DNA of 64,000 bases from Geomonas oryzae (lineage in GTDB: Bacteria > Desulfobacterota > Desulfuromonadia > Geobacterales > Geobacteraceae). The position numbers were made by a program, and so were the translations under genes. Positions within the stretch are counted from its first letter, which is position 1, and each line of letters starts with the position of its first letter. Below the pieces are notes generated by a model. That model saw only the letters and a program-made list of their open reading frames with translations. It was not told the DNA's origin and searched no databases. Shown piece after piece: positions 34,996-44,210 of the stretch. Location of the stretch: NCBI RefSeq assembly GCF_004117875.1, contig NZ_RAHW01000003.1, positions 62,001 to 126,000 of the forward strand, in the 5' to 3' direction.

Positions 34996-36351
34996 TCAGC
35001 GCTTCCACTTGAAACTCACCGTCTTCACCCCGGGGAAGGCCCTCTGGAACCCGGCCAGCCCCTCGTCGGTGATGCTGTTGCCGCTGCTGGTAAGCCCCTG
35101 CAGCCCCTGCATCCCCTGCAGGTAGACGAGGCCGCGGTCGGAGATGCCGGTCTGGTACAGGTAGATCCTCTTCAGTGCCGTAAGGGTCGAAATCCCGAGA
35201 AGCGCGGCATCGGTCAGGGCGGTCCCGCAGAGGTAGAGTTCCTCCAGACCGGTCAGATGCACGATGTGATCAAGATCGGCGTCCAGCGCGTCGTACAGAA
35301 AGAGCGCCTGCAGATCCTCCGGGTTCAGCCCCTGCAAAAGCTTAAGCTTCTCCCCTACCCCGCCCTTCACGTCCAGTCGCAAAGCCTGATCGAGATAGAC
35401 CCGCACCGGACCGATGGCCGGCCCGCTCTTTTTCCAGTCGCTGAAGTTAGCGGAACGCAGATCACGCAGGTAAAGGTCGCCGCACGCGGCATCGGCCGGG
35501 AAGGAGACGATGCGCGCCTGCCTCGTCGCGCCGCGCACGGCACTGCGCGCCTTTTCCCCCTTGAGCGCGGCCAAGCGCCTCAGCGCACGGGCGATGTTGA
35601 TCTCGGCCGCGGCCACCATCTCCGCGAAGAGATCGCTCCCAGCCGCCATGCTCTCGTCCAAACGCAGCTTGAAGCGGTGCACGTAACTCTCACGGAGTTC
35701 CTCGATCTGCTCGTTCACCTCGCGGATCGCCTCCACCTCGACCGCGATCTGCCGTTTCACCCGTGCGAGTTCCGCCCTGATGTCGCTCTGCTCGGCCTGC
35801 TCGGGGAAGTGCCGCCGCCAGTTTCTGAGGATCTCCCTCAGGGTGCGATGATCCTCCTCGGCGTAGGCGCGGTTCGCCTTCAGCATCAGTTCGTGCCGCA
35901 CCGAATTGGGACCGTCGCCGGCAAGATCGGGATGAATCGCCTTGGCGACCTCGCGGTACAGGGCCTTGATATCCTGTTCATCCGCCTTCCATACCCGACC
36001 GCGGCTTCCGTGCCCGTCGCCGCCCCGGAAGGCCTTGCCGCTTTGATAGGTGCGGCCGTCCAGATAGTCATCCTGATCGTCCTGCGCCGAAGCGGTCCCC
36101 TCGCAGAAGTCATCCTCCGCAGCGCTGCCGGTTCCGGTGAACCGGTCGATCTCGGCTTCGATCCGTTCCAGCTCAGCCATCCGTTTGCCCAGTGTCTCCT
36201 GATAGTTCCGCTCGAACCCCGCGATCTCCTGGCGCAACTGGTGCAGCACGGCGTTCGCCTCGGCATGGCGTGCGCGCAGCGAAGCGAGCTCGGCGCGCCT
36301 CTGCTCGAGTTCTATTTCCTCAGGGGATCTCTGTTGGTAACGGGCGGTCAT
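34996..36351 (-). CDS. Coiled-coil / J-domain / leucine-rich-repeat fusion protein
   Basis: 451 residues, no signal peptide. Residues 1-75 form a coiled coil (EEIELEQRRAELASLRARHA). An acidic linker leads to a J-domain (about 125-185) with the HPD tripeptide at 140-142 (AKAIHPDLAG) that would stimulate an Hsp70 ATPase. A second long coiled coil follows (about 190-260). Residues about 330-445 contain leucine-rich repeats (LEELYLCGTALTDAALLGIS, TALKRIYLYQTGISDRGLVYL, LQGLTSSGNSITDEGLAGF). J-domain with an LRR end is unusual in bacteria; a client-specific co-chaperone is one guess. It is monocistronic. Confidence 0.75.
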   Translation of the reverse strand: MTARYQQRSPEEIELEQRRAELASLRARHAEANAVLHQLRQEIAGFERNYQETLGKRMAELERIEAEIDRFTGTGSAAEDDFCEGTASAQDDQDDYLDGRTYQSGKAFRGGDGHGSRGRVWKADEQDIKALYREVAKAIHPDLAGDGPNSVRHELMLKANRAYAEEDHRTLREILRNWRRHFPEQAEQSDIRAELARVKRQIAVEVEAIREVNEQIEELRESYVHRFKLRLDESMAAGSDLFAEMVAAAEINIARALRRLAALKGEKARSAVRGATRQARIVSFPADAACGDLYLRDLRSANFSDWKKSGPAIGPVRVYLDQALRLDVKGGVGEKLKLLQGLNPEDLQALFLYDALDADLDHIVHLTGLEELYLCGTALTDAALLGISTLTALKRIYLYQTGISDRGLVYLQGMQGLQGLTSSGNSITDEGLAGFQRAFPGVKTVSFKWKR

Positions 36352-36729
36352 GGATTGTCACACAGTTCAGGATTGTTTTAAAAACGGATCTTTATCATAG
36401 CACCTTAACACGACCGGGAACTCTGATACAAAGGGATTTTATCAGATGAAAGGGAAATTGTCTGAGCGAAGTGAACAACTGTCATTGGCACCAGCACCGA
36501 CTGGCGGCGCAGAAAAGAGAGTCATCCGCGTCGATGCGGAAGATCTTGGCATCCTCATGCGGTGACAGTAAACGGCACCGTGACAAGACACAGTCGTAGC
36601 GCAACACCGGCATAAGTGCGCGAAGCGTCGTCACTACCCTGACATAGCCGACGGCACGACAAAGCCGCGGCCAGTCCGGGCATATCCTGTATACTAAGCA
36701 GGAGACTTTAAACCGAATTTAAAAAAAGA
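36352..36729. other. Intergenic region upstream of the cold-shock gene
   Basis: Nearly 380 bases without a convincing gene. A 39-codon frame (36446-36565) lacks a ribosome-binding site. An imperfect inverted repeat CTGATACAAAGGGATTTTATC lies at 36423-36445. Nothing else was recognised. Confidence 0.4.
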
Positions 36730-36758
36730 TTGACACGGAATATGCAGACTGGTATGGT
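36730..36758 (+). promoter_or_regulatory. Promoter of the cold-shock gene
   Basis: TTGACA (36730-36735), 17-base spacer, TATGGT (36753-36758). The transcript would have a leader of about 55 bases. Confidence 0.65.
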
Positions 36759-36819
36759 TGCGCACCAGCGAATTCCCGCAGGTTATAACAAAATGGAAGT
36801 ACTAGGGAGAAGTAAGTAA

Positions 36820-37020
36820 ATGGTAAACGGCACTGTAAAATGGTTCAATGACAGCAAAGGGTTTGGTTTTCTTGAGCAGGAGAACGGCGAGGACGTCTTC
36901 GTTCACTTCTCCGCCATCAACAGCGACGGCTTCAAATCCCTGACCGAGGGTGACAGCGTGACCTTCGAGATCGTCAAGGGACCGAAAGGTCTTCAGGCGG
37001 CCAACGTCAGCAGGGTCTAA
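36820..37020 (+). CDS. CspA-family cold-shock protein
   Basis: 66-residue single OB-fold RNA chaperone. It begins [20 protein letters not shown] (RNP1 KGFGFL) and has DVFVHFSAI (RNP2 VFVHF). It binds single-stranded RNA and DNA and melts RNA structure, in cold or during general growth. Single gene with its own promoter and terminator. Confidence 0.95.
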   Translation: MVNGTVKWFNDSKGFGFLEQENGEDVFVHFSAINSDGFKSLTEGDSVTFEIVKGPKGLQAANVSRV

Positions 37021-37047
37021 GCCCGACATATAGCGTAGAACTTTATC

Positions 37048-37077
37048 AAAAGCCCCGGAGCGATCCGGGGCTTTTTT
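37048..37077 (+). terminator. Intrinsic terminator after the cold-shock gene
   Basis: Stem AGCCCCGGA / TCCGGGGCT, GCGA tetraloop, six T. It lies immediately before the stop of the convergent nickel/cobalt ATPase gene. Confidence 0.9.
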
Positions 37078-37086
37078 CGTTTCCCG

Positions 37087-37836
37087 CTAAGCGCCGCAGA
37101 CCGGGCATCCCTGCATTGAAAGCGGCTTCTCAAGGCGGCACTCCCTCAAAAGTCGCTCATCCCTGAATATCTCCAGCGTGGGACCGTCCGCGCGCACAGC
37201 CCCACCGGACAGGACGATGGTCCGCTCGCACACCTCGAGCACCATGTCGAGATCGTGGCTCGTGATGATCTTGCTGTGCCGGAAATCCTTCAAGAGTCCG
37301 ATCAGCTGCCTGCGGGCGTAAGGGTCCAGGCCGTTGGTTGGCTCATCCATCACCAGCACGTTCGGCGACATGGAAAGCACCGTCGCAATGGCCACCCGCC
37401 GCTTCTCGCCGGCGGAGAGGTGGTACGGCGCCTTCCCGGCGAGATGCTCGGCGTCGACTCGGCGCAGCGCGTCGCCTACGCATCGCTTCAGCTCCTCGCC
37501 GGCGATCCCCAGGTTCATCGGGCCGAAGGCGACGTCCTCTCGGACCGTGGGCATGAAGAGCTGGTCATCGGGGTCCTGGAACACCATCCCTACCGTGCGA
37601 CGCACCTGATCAAGAGTGGCGCGGCTGACCGGTACGTGCCCTATGCGCACCTCTCCGGACTCGGAAAGCAGGTGCCCGTTCAGATGGGCGAGGAGCGTCG
37701 ATTTTCCCGCCCCGTTCGCGCCGATGACGGCCACGGACTCGCCGTGGGTGACGCTGAAGGTTACGTCGTGCAGCGCCTCGGTGCCGTCCGGGTAAACGTG
37801 GCGCAGGTGTTCGATCTCGATGATGTGGTGGCTCAT
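37087..37836 (-). CDS. ECF-type nickel/cobalt importer ATPase (NikO/CbiO)
   Basis: 249-residue ABC ATPase of an energy-coupling-factor metal importer. It has Walker A GANGAGKST, Q-loop MVFQDPDDQLFMPTVREDVA (typical of CbiO/EcfA), signature LSAGEKRR, and Walker B VLVMDEP. A C-terminal CPVC pair (residues about 245-248) is an extra possible metal site. The ATG overlaps the NikQ stop as ATGA. Metal is nickel or cobalt; nickel is preferred because of a NikR-type operator upstream of the operon. Confidence 0.9.
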   Translation of the reverse strand: MSHHIIEIEHLRHVYPDGTEALHDVTFSVTHGESVAVIGANGAGKSTLLAHLNGHLLSESGEVRIGHVPVSRATLDQVRRTVGMVFQDPDDQLFMPTVREDVAFGPMNLGIAGEELKRCVGDALRRVDAEHLAGKAPYHLSAGEKRRVAIATVLSMSPNVLVMDEPTNGLDPYARRQLIGLLKDFRHSKIITSHDLDMVLEVCERTIVLSGGAVRADGPTLEIFRDERLLRECRLEKPLSMQGCPVCGA

Positions 37837-38645
37837 GTCAGGGTTCCCGTTACCAGCGCCCCGAGGAGACGGGGGAGGTTGCAAAGCCTAAGGGTGATGA
37901 GAAGGGCGCCCCAGAAAAGGACGAAAAGGAGATCAGAAAGTCCGGGACGCCTGGACTCGGCCGCGGGAAGCATGCCGTTGTAACCGCGGGCCAGCATCGC
38001 CATGTGGGTACGTTCGGCGCGCTGCCAGGTGCGCAGGAGGAGATGCCCGAGCAGGGGAGCGTAGCTCGCAAGCCCCCTCCCCTTGCCGCCGAAGGAGCGC
38101 ATCTCCCTTGCCCGCGCCGCGCGTCCCCCCTCGTCGGCCAGCACGAAGAGGTAGCGATAGAGAAAGAGGAGCTGCATGGCGAACACCTTGGGCATGCCGA
38201 GCCCGACGAGGGCGCGGCAGATGGGGACGAAGCCGGTGAGCGCGGTCAGGGTAAGTGCGGCGGCCACGGTGAGCGCGGTCCTAAGCATGATGGAGGCGAA
38301 GGATACCCAGCCGCCGGTCACACCGATGCCGCCTAGACGGAAGAGCACCTCCCGGTCGAGAAACGGGTTGAAGATGCCGACCGCGACGACGAAGGGGAAA
38401 ACGAGCAGGACCCTCGAGGCGAGGTACCCGGCAGGCAAGCGCCCGACGGCGATGAGCACGGCGGGGTAGAAAAGGAAGGGAACCAGCGCGGAGAGTTCGT
38501 ACCTCCCGAAGGAGACGACGCAGAGGATGAAGATGAGGGTGGCGAGCACCTTGGCGCGGGGATCCAGGCGGTGCAGCACGGTGTCTCCCCCCGCAAGCCG
38601 ATCCAGCCGCTTCAAATCAAGCAGTGCCCCATGTACCGATGCCAT
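37833..38645 (-). CDS. ECF-type nickel/cobalt importer transmembrane protein (NikQ/CbiQ)
   Basis: 270-residue T component. It starts MASVHGALLDLKRLDRLAGG and continues LHRLDPRAKVLATLIFILCV, the typical CbiQ N-terminus, with five to six membrane segments and the coupling-helix motif AREMRSFGGKGR and a second one AERTHMAMLARGYNG, which contact the ATPase. The ATG at 38645 has a GAGGGAAAGG site. The open frame further upstream is Gly/Arg-rich and covers the end of the NikMN gene. It joins the NikM substrate component to NikO. Confidence 0.9.
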   Translation of the reverse strand: MASVHGALLDLKRLDRLAGGDTVLHRLDPRAKVLATLIFILCVVSFGRYELSALVPFLFYPAVLIAVGRLPAGYLASRVLLVFPFVVAVGIFNPFLDREVLFRLGGIGVTGGWVSFASIMLRTALTVAAALTLTALTGFVPICRALVGLGMPKVFAMQLLFLYRYLFVLADEGGRAARAREMRSFGGKGRGLASYAPLLGHLLLRTWQRAERTHMAMLARGYNGMLPAAESRRPGLSDLLFVLFWGALLITLRLCNLPRLLGALVTGTLT

Positions 38646-38680
38646 GCCCTTTCCCTCGCCGAAACCACAGCCGAGCGCAC

Positions 38681-39691
38681 CTACGCCTCGGGAGCGGCCC
38701 CTCCCCTTTTCATCCGGCGCAGAAGCGCCGCCACCGCGACCACGATGATCAGGGTGATGAGCGTGCCGAGCACACCGGCGACGCCCGGGCCCGCCTGTTG
38801 CGCGGCCACCCCTTCCCCTGCAGGCATGCGGTACTCGGCGAACCACGCGAGCTTTCCCTGCAGCGCGTGCAGGTAAGCGGCCACGCCGTGCAGAGCAACC
38901 GGCTCAGCGTTACCTGCCGCACCGGCGACGGACCATTCAAGCCCGTCAGGTTTATCGGAGGCGAAACGGGAGATCCCGCCTGCGACCAGCAGGGCGCAGA
39001 CAAGGGCGGCGGCGAGAAACGGCTTGAGCGAAGGTGCCGCCTCCGCGTGGGCCCGACGGGCGAGGAGTTCCGGACGGGCCTTGCGCAGGAAAGATACCAC
39101 GGCAAGGGTCACCGCCCCCTCGACGGCGCCGATGGCTAAGTGGATGGGGAGCATGAGCGCAAGGAATTTGACAAGCGACAGCTCGGACACCCCGGAGAGC
39201 GTCGTCTCCAGCACCACACAGAGAGCGCCCAGTTGCATGGCGCAAAGCGCGGCGAAAAGCGTCACCGCCGCCTCACGTCGGGGCCCCGGCGCCGGGCCGA
39301 TCAGCCTGCGGTACAAAAGCGGGTAAACGATGAAGGCGGGGATCACGCCGAGGTTGAAGATATTGCACCCGAGGGCCAAAAGACCGCCGTCGGCGAAGAA
39401 GAGCGCTTGCACGACGAGCACCGACGCCACCGTTAAAAAGGCGGGACTCGGGCCCAAGAGGATGGCGAGGAGCAGCCCCCCGGTAAGATGCCCGCTCGAG
39501 CCGGTGCCGGGGATGGAGAAATTGATCATCTGGGCGGCGAAGAGAAAGCCGCCGAGCACCCCCATAAGCGGCGCGATGCGATCGTCGCTCTCGCGACCAA
39601 GGCGCGCAGATCCCCAGGCGATGGCGCCTGCGGAAACGGCCCACATGGCCCCCCCGACCGACGGGGATAGCAGAGCGTCCGCCATATGCAT
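38681..39691 (-). CDS. Fused NikM-NikN (CbiM-CbiN-like) substrate-binding membrane protein
   Basis: 336 residues. The N-terminus MHMADALLSP is the metal-binding motif: the amino group and His2 coordinate Ni or Co. The CbiM core runs to about residue 210 with SIPGTGSSGHLTGGLLLA. After a linker, the last 125 residues (FASDKPDGLEWSVAG then a final membrane helix) are the PDGLE/CbiN part that is a separate gene in many species. The fusion matches NikMN proteins. It is first in the operon and follows a strong promoter. Confidence 0.9.
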   Translation of the reverse strand: MHMADALLSPSVGGAMWAVSAGAIAWGSARLGRESDDRIAPLMGVLGGFLFAAQMINFSIPGTGSSGHLTGGLLLAILLGPSPAFLTVASVLVVQALFFADGGLLALGCNIFNLGVIPAFIVYPLLYRRLIGPAPGPRREAAVTLFAALCAMQLGALCVVLETTLSGVSELSLVKFLALMLPIHLAIGAVEGAVTLAVVSFLRKARPELLARRAHAEAAPSLKPFLAAALVCALLVAGGISRFASDKPDGLEWSVAGAAGNAEPVALHGVAAYLHALQGKLAWFAEYRMPAGEGVAAQQAGPGVAGVLGTLITLIIVVAVAALLRRMKRGGAAPEA

Positions 39692-39725
39692 CCGTTTCCT
39701 CCACGTGCTTCCCGGTCGACACCGC

Positions 39726-39752
39726 GTAGCACGAATTTCAATATAGTGACAC
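39726..39752 (-). promoter_or_regulatory. Probable NikR operator (GTGTCAC-N13-GTGCTAC)
   Basis: On the minus strand two 7-base direct repeats, GTGTCAC and GTGCTAC, are separated by 13 bases. From memory, Geobacter uraniireducens NikR binds GTGTTAC-N13/14-GTGTTAC at nikMN genes; each half here differs by one base or so. The site covers the start of transcription, suited for nickel-dependent repression. No nikR gene lies in this window. Confidence 0.55.
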
Positions 39753-39756
39753 GGTT

Positions 39757-39785
39757 TTTATACAGGATGCCCCCTACCCTGTCAA
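39757..39785 (-). promoter_or_regulatory. Sigma-70 promoter of the nikMN-Q-O operon
   Basis: On the minus strand TTGACA (39785-39780), exactly 17 bases, TATAAA (39762-39757). This is among the best sigma-70 promoters of the window. The transcript begins near 39750. Confidence 0.8.
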
Positions 39786-39987
39786 CGCATATCCCCCTTG
39801 GAGCGCGGCCGCCGGGGGGACGGTTGCGTATACGTTTACCACCCCACTCGATGACAGGTTTTCCTACAATTCGCTTCTCTTTTTGATAATACAATGCTAA
39901 TCTGCGCGCCGAGGTGCCACTGGCGTCACGGCTGCGGCACCGGACAACGAAGTCCCGCACCTGGTTGATGCGCAAGGAGCGCTCCCG

Positions 39988-42384
39988 ATGACCGGTTCCG
40001 AGAAGCAGACACGCCATTTCACCATAAACTGCACGGTCGTCCTCGCCCTTCTCGTAACCCTCTTCTTCCCGCTTGGCTACTTCGCGGTCAGCTACCAGCA
40101 TGCGCTGGGCAGCCTCGAGACCGAGACCGAGATCAACGCCCGCATCATCACCTCGCTTGGCAATATCCGCCCGGACTCCTGGCATGACGAAGCGCACCGA
40201 CTGGACGCCATCCTCTCCAGTCACGGCACCCCCACCACTGCGGAAAGGCACCGCATCCTGGACGACGGGGGAAGGGAACTGGCCGCCAGCGGGAAGCAGC
40301 TCGCAGCACCGATGATCCTGCGCACCCGCCCCATACTCTACGGCGACAAGGTCATCGGGAGCGTCGAGATCAGCAGGTCGCTGCGCCCCATCATCAAAAG
40401 GGCCGCCTTGGTAGCTGTCGCAGGATTCGGCGTCTCTCTCATCGTCTTCGTGCTGCTCCCCTTCCGCGTCATCAACCAGGCCAACCGTCAACTGCAGGAC
40501 TCCTACACCTTCCTGAAAAAAGTCATGGAAAGCAGCGCCAACGCGCTCATCGTCCTCAACCTGGACGGTACCGTGGACATGGCCAACGCACGCTGTACCG
40601 AGCTCTCCGGATTCCAGGCTTCCGAATTGATCGGGCGCGACATCGGCGGATTCGTCTGCCCCTACTGCATCGACATGGTGCGGCGACAGCTGCATCTCGT
40701 CACGTCCGGCACCGCCGAGATAGTCAAGTTCGAAGCCGAATTTCTCAACAAAGACGGCGGCACCGTATCGATCGCCTGCGGCGCCACGCCGGTCTACCAG
40801 GAGGGGCACATCGCCTGCACCGTGCTCTCCATCGAAAACATCACCGAGCGCAGGCAGGCGGTGGAAGCGCTCACCGCCGCGAAGGAGTACACCGAGAACC
40901 TGATCCAGGCAGCCTGCGTGATGATCCTGGGGCTCAACCTGAAAGGGGAGGTAACCCTCATCAACCGTACCGGCGAGGAGATGACCGGTTATCGGCAGGA
41001 GGAGCTCCTTGGAAGGAGCTGGTTCGAAACCGTGATGGGTGCCGAGGCCTTCCACAAGATGTGCTTCATGCCGCAGGAGGCGGAGGCCGGCACCGGAGGC
41101 TGCGCCTGCGAGGGGCAAATCGTGACCAAAGCAGGGGCGATGCGCACCGTTTCGTGGCGCAACAGCGCCATCGTGGAAAAAGGGACCATCGTCGGCACCC
41201 TCTGCTTCGGCATCGACATCACCGAGCACAGGAAGGTAGAGGCGCAGTTGAGGCACTCGCAGAAAATGGAGTCGATCGGCCAGTTGGCCGGCGGGGTGGC
41301 CCACGACTTCAACAACATGCTGAGCGTCATGCTCGGTTACGCCCAGCTCTGCCAGCTCGAAGCGGCCGGTGCGTCCCCCATCTCCCTGTACCTCGATGAG
41401 GTCATCAAGGCCGGGGAACGCTCCCGCGACATGGTGCGCAAGCTCCTCGCTTTCTCCCGTAAGGAAATCATCTCCCCGAGAAGGGTGAACCTGAACGATC
41501 ACTGCCTGGAGATGAAGAAAACGCTCAGCCGTCTGATCGGTGAGGAGATCCGCTTCGATTTCGTCCCGGACGACGCCCTCTGGCCGGTACGCATCGACCC
41601 ATCCCAGGTGGACCAGATCCTCATGAACCTGGCGGTAAACGCCCGCGACGCCATGCCCGAAGGAGGCACACTTACCGTTGCGACCGGTAACGTCGCCGTC
41701 GACAGCGAGTTCTGCGACTTCCGCCTCGATGCGAAGCCCGGCCCCTATGCGTGCCTGAGCGTCATCGACACTGGCACCGGGATGGAGCGCGAAGTGGTGC
41801 GGCGCATCTTCGAGCCCTTTTTCACCACCAAAGAGGTGGGACGCGGCACCGGCCTCGGCCTTGCCACGGTCTACGGCATCGTCACCCAAAACGGCGGCTT
41901 CATCGACGTGGAAAGCGAGCCGGGACGGGGCACCTGCTTCAAGATCTACCTTCCGAAACTAACCGGCGACGCCGTGGTCCGGCAGGAGAGCAAGCCGGCA
42001 GCAATATCCGGATCGGGCACCGTACTCGTCGTCGAGGACGACGACATGCTGCGCCTCATGGCGACGCAGATGCTGGAGAAGATCGGCTACCAGGTGATCC
42101 AGGCAGCCAGTCCCCATCTCGCCCTCGCCATCTGCGGCGACACAAGCAAAAGGATCGACATGGTGCTTTCCGACGTGATCATGCCGGAGATGAACGGCTT
42201 CGATATGGCCCGTGGCATAGCGACCCTGCGTCCGGAGACCAAGGTACTTTTCATGACCGGCTACTCCGATGAGATGATCGCAAGGCGCGGCATCCATCCT
42301 GAGAAAGAGCTGCATTACATACAGAAGCCCTTCAACATGGAAGGGCTGCACGAGAAGATCATGGCCATGCAGTCCGGCTGCTGA
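39988..42384 (+). CDS. Hybrid sensor histidine kinase with two PAS domains and a receiver
   Basis: 798 residues. Two membrane helices (about 15-35 and 142-163) bracket a periplasmic sensor of some 105 residues. Two PAS domains follow (about 180-290 and 300-425), then HisKA with phospho-His in GGVAHDFNNMLSVMLGYAQ, the ATPase domain with NARDAM, DTGTGM and GRGTGLGLATVYGI, and a C-terminal receiver (about 675-795) with Asp in MVLSDVIMPEMNG. The HDFNN type kinase with own receiver is common in Geobacter. It is divergent from the nickel operon and has no adjacent partner regulator; the signal is unknown. Confidence 0.92.
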   Translation: MTGSEKQTRHFTINCTVVLALLVTLFFPLGYFAVSYQHALGSLETETEINARIITSLGNIRPDSWHDEAHRLDAILSSHGTPTTAERHRILDDGGRELAASGKQLAAPMILRTRPILYGDKVIGSVEISRSLRPIIKRAALVAVAGFGVSLIVFVLLPFRVINQANRQLQDSYTFLKKVMESSANALIVLNLDGTVDMANARCTELSGFQASELIGRDIGGFVCPYCIDMVRRQLHLVTSGTAEIVKFEAEFLNKDGGTVSIACGATPVYQEGHIACTVLSIENITERRQAVEALTAAKEYTENLIQAACVMILGLNLKGEVTLINRTGEEMTGYRQEELLGRSWFETVMGAEAFHKMCFMPQEAEAGTGGCACEGQIVTKAGAMRTVSWRNSAIVEKGTIVGTLCFGIDITEHRKVEAQLRHSQKMESIGQLAGGVAHDFNNMLSVMLGYAQLCQLEAAGASPISLYLDEVIKAGERSRDMVRKLLAFSRKEIISPRRVNLNDHCLEMKKTLSRLIGEEIRFDFVPDDALWPVRIDPSQVDQILMNLAVNARDAMPEGGTLTVATGNVAVDSEFCDFRLDAKPGPYACLSVIDTGTGMEREVVRRIFEPFFTTKEVGRGTGLGLATVYGIVTQNGGFIDVESEPGRGTCFKIYLPKLTGDAVVRQESKPAAISGSGTVLVVEDDDMLRLMATQMLEKIGYQVIQAASPHLALAICGDTSKRIDMVLSDVIMPEMNGFDMARGIATLRPETKVLFMTGYSDEMIARRGIHPEKELHYIQKPFNMEGLHEKIMAMQSGC

Positions 42385-42471
42385 CCAGTCCCGCCCCGGC
42401 TTTGCCATCGTCGCGCGACTTTGATAGACTGGGACGGTAAACCTTGACAGTAGATCCCACCGGGAGAAGCC

Positions 42472-44130
42472 ATGAAGAGATCCTATATACCGTTGATGCT
42501 GGCCCTGCTGTTTTCCCTTTCCTTCGCAGTCACCCCGCTCAGAGCTCAAACAGAACCCGGGTACTATACCGCTTCCGATCAATACCAGTACGAGGAGGAT
42601 CTCCTCTACCCGGAAGAACTTGACGACCTGCTCGCCCCCATCGCACTCTACGCGGACCCGCTCATCGCCCAGATCCTGCCTGCCGCGACCTTCGTGGACC
42701 AGATCCACGACGCTGCCCGCTACTTGAGGTTCTACGGCAACACGCCGGACATCGACTACCAGCCCTGGGACATAAGCGTGCGTGCCGTCGCCCACTACCC
42801 TCAGATCCTCTACATGATGGACCGGGAATACCAGTGGACCGCTTCGCTAGGGCAGGCCTACATAGAGCAGCCCCAGGACGTGATGGATTCCATACAGAGG
42901 CTGCGGCGGTGGGCGTACGACCAGGGGAACCTCTACTCGACCCGCCAGCAGGAGGTGTTCTTCGACGGTGACATGCTGAGGATCGTCCCGGCAAGACCGC
43001 AGTACGTCTACGTCCCGGTCTACGACCCTTACGTGGTCTACGTTGAGCGTTTCTATCCCGCCACCCCGGCCATCTCCTTCAGCGTCGCCTTCACCCTCGG
43101 CCCGTGGCTCAACCGGGACTGCGACTGGCGCAGGCATCGCGTGTACTACCACGGCTGGCGCGGTTCCGGGTGGGTCCGGCGCTCACGCCCCTACGTGCGC
43201 GACCGGCGCGACATCTACATCAACCGCAGGGCCGCCGTAATCAGCGTGAACGAGCGGGTGATCCAGCGTGACACGCGCATGTACCGCGAGCAGCTCCGCG
43301 TTGAGACCAGAAGGCATCGTGACGAGAGAAGGCTGCCGCCGCTGCCGCCGGGCGTGGCACGTCAGCCAAGACCTGCGGTGCCTCGTCCCGGCGGCGTACA
43401 AGCGCCGCGCCCGAGAAGCGAAAGACGCAACGAACCCTGGACCGGCAGAGAGCCGTTACGCCCGGGCGTGACGACACCAACAGCACCCGCAACGAAACCC
43501 GGGGTCTCCCCGCCGGCGACGAAACAGCGCGAGCCTGCGGCCACGCCGCCGCGCGCCCCTCAGGCGCCGAAAGGACAGGCGGTTCCGCAGCAAGGCCAGC
43601 CGACCCGCGTGCAACCTGCCGCTCCCGGCAAGCCGTCATCGTCGTCCGCAACGCCCCCCACCGGGAAGCCGCAGCCATCCGCCACCACCGGCGAGCGTGG
43701 TCTTGAGCGAGGCAAGGGAGAACAAAGGCGCAGGGGGCCGCGTCCTGCCGTCAAGCCGCAACCGCAAGCACCCGCGGTGACACCTCAGGCTCCTGCGGCA
43801 GCACCGCAGACACCCGCGCCGCCGGCAGTCACCGCGCCTACGCCGGCAAAACCGGCCGAGCGCGGTACCGCGCCACGCGGAGTAAGGCATCCCCCCGCTG
43901 CCGAGCCTGCGGTAAAAGAACCGGCCGTTGTCCCCGCGCCCCAGGCGCGTCCTGTAGCGCCCCATCCGGCAGCAACGCGCCCCGCGCCCGTCGTCAAACC
44001 GCCGCAGCCGCAAAGCGTGGAACCGGCACCAAAACGCGCGGAGCCCCCCGCGCGTGAGGCCGAGCCATCCCATGGACGCGGCCGCGAAGAAGCTCCCGTC
44101 CGGCAAAGGGAACAAAGGGATGATCGCTGA
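42472..44130 (+). CDS. DUF3300 protein with long Pro/Ala-rich tail
   Basis: 552 residues. A signal peptide (MKRSYIPLMLALLFSLSFAVTPLRA) is followed by the DUF3300 domain (about 40-250): DLLAPIALYADPLIAQILPA, WDISVRAVAHYPQILYMM and RPQYVYVPVYDPYVVYV are its hallmarks. From about residue 275 the chain is a low-complexity Pro, Ala, Gln, Lys and Arg region ending in a charged stretch (REQRDDR). It is likely periplasmic or envelope-attached. The function of DUF3300 is unknown. It is a single gene with a GGGAGAAG site. Confidence 0.85.
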   Translation: MKRSYIPLMLALLFSLSFAVTPLRAQTEPGYYTASDQYQYEEDLLYPEELDDLLAPIALYADPLIAQILPAATFVDQIHDAARYLRFYGNTPDIDYQPWDISVRAVAHYPQILYMMDREYQWTASLGQAYIEQPQDVMDSIQRLRRWAYDQGNLYSTRQQEVFFDGDMLRIVPARPQYVYVPVYDPYVVYVERFYPATPAISFSVAFTLGPWLNRDCDWRRHRVYYHGWRGSGWVRRSRPYVRDRRDIYINRRAAVISVNERVIQRDTRMYREQLRVETRRHRDERRLPPLPPGVARQPRPAVPRPGGVQAPRPRSERRNEPWTGREPLRPGVTTPTAPATKPGVSPPATKQREPAATPPRAPQAPKGQAVPQQGQPTRVQPAAPGKPSSSSATPPTGKPQPSATTGERGLERGKGEQRRRGPRPAVKPQPQAPAVTPQAPAAAPQTPAPPAVTAPTPAKPAERGTAPRGVRHPPAAEPAVKEPAVVPAPQARPVAPHPAATRPAPVVKPPQPQSVEPAPKRAEPPAREAEPSHGRGREEAPVRQREQRDDR

Positions 44131-44210
44131 CGCGACAGAACAGCGAAGAAGCAGTTGCAAAACACCGTCAGGAAGCGATGAAGGCAATAAAGCAGATGAA
44201 GGCAAATGAA

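Noticed and set aside
36446-36565. 39-codon plus-strand frame upstream of the cold-shock gene
   Set aside because: No ribosome-binding site and no recognisable sequence. Kept only as a note in the intergenic entry.
39692-39760. Cobalamin riboswitch upstream of the CbiM-like gene
   Set aside because: The leader is only about 60 bases and lacks the B12-box; a NikR-type direct repeat is there instead.
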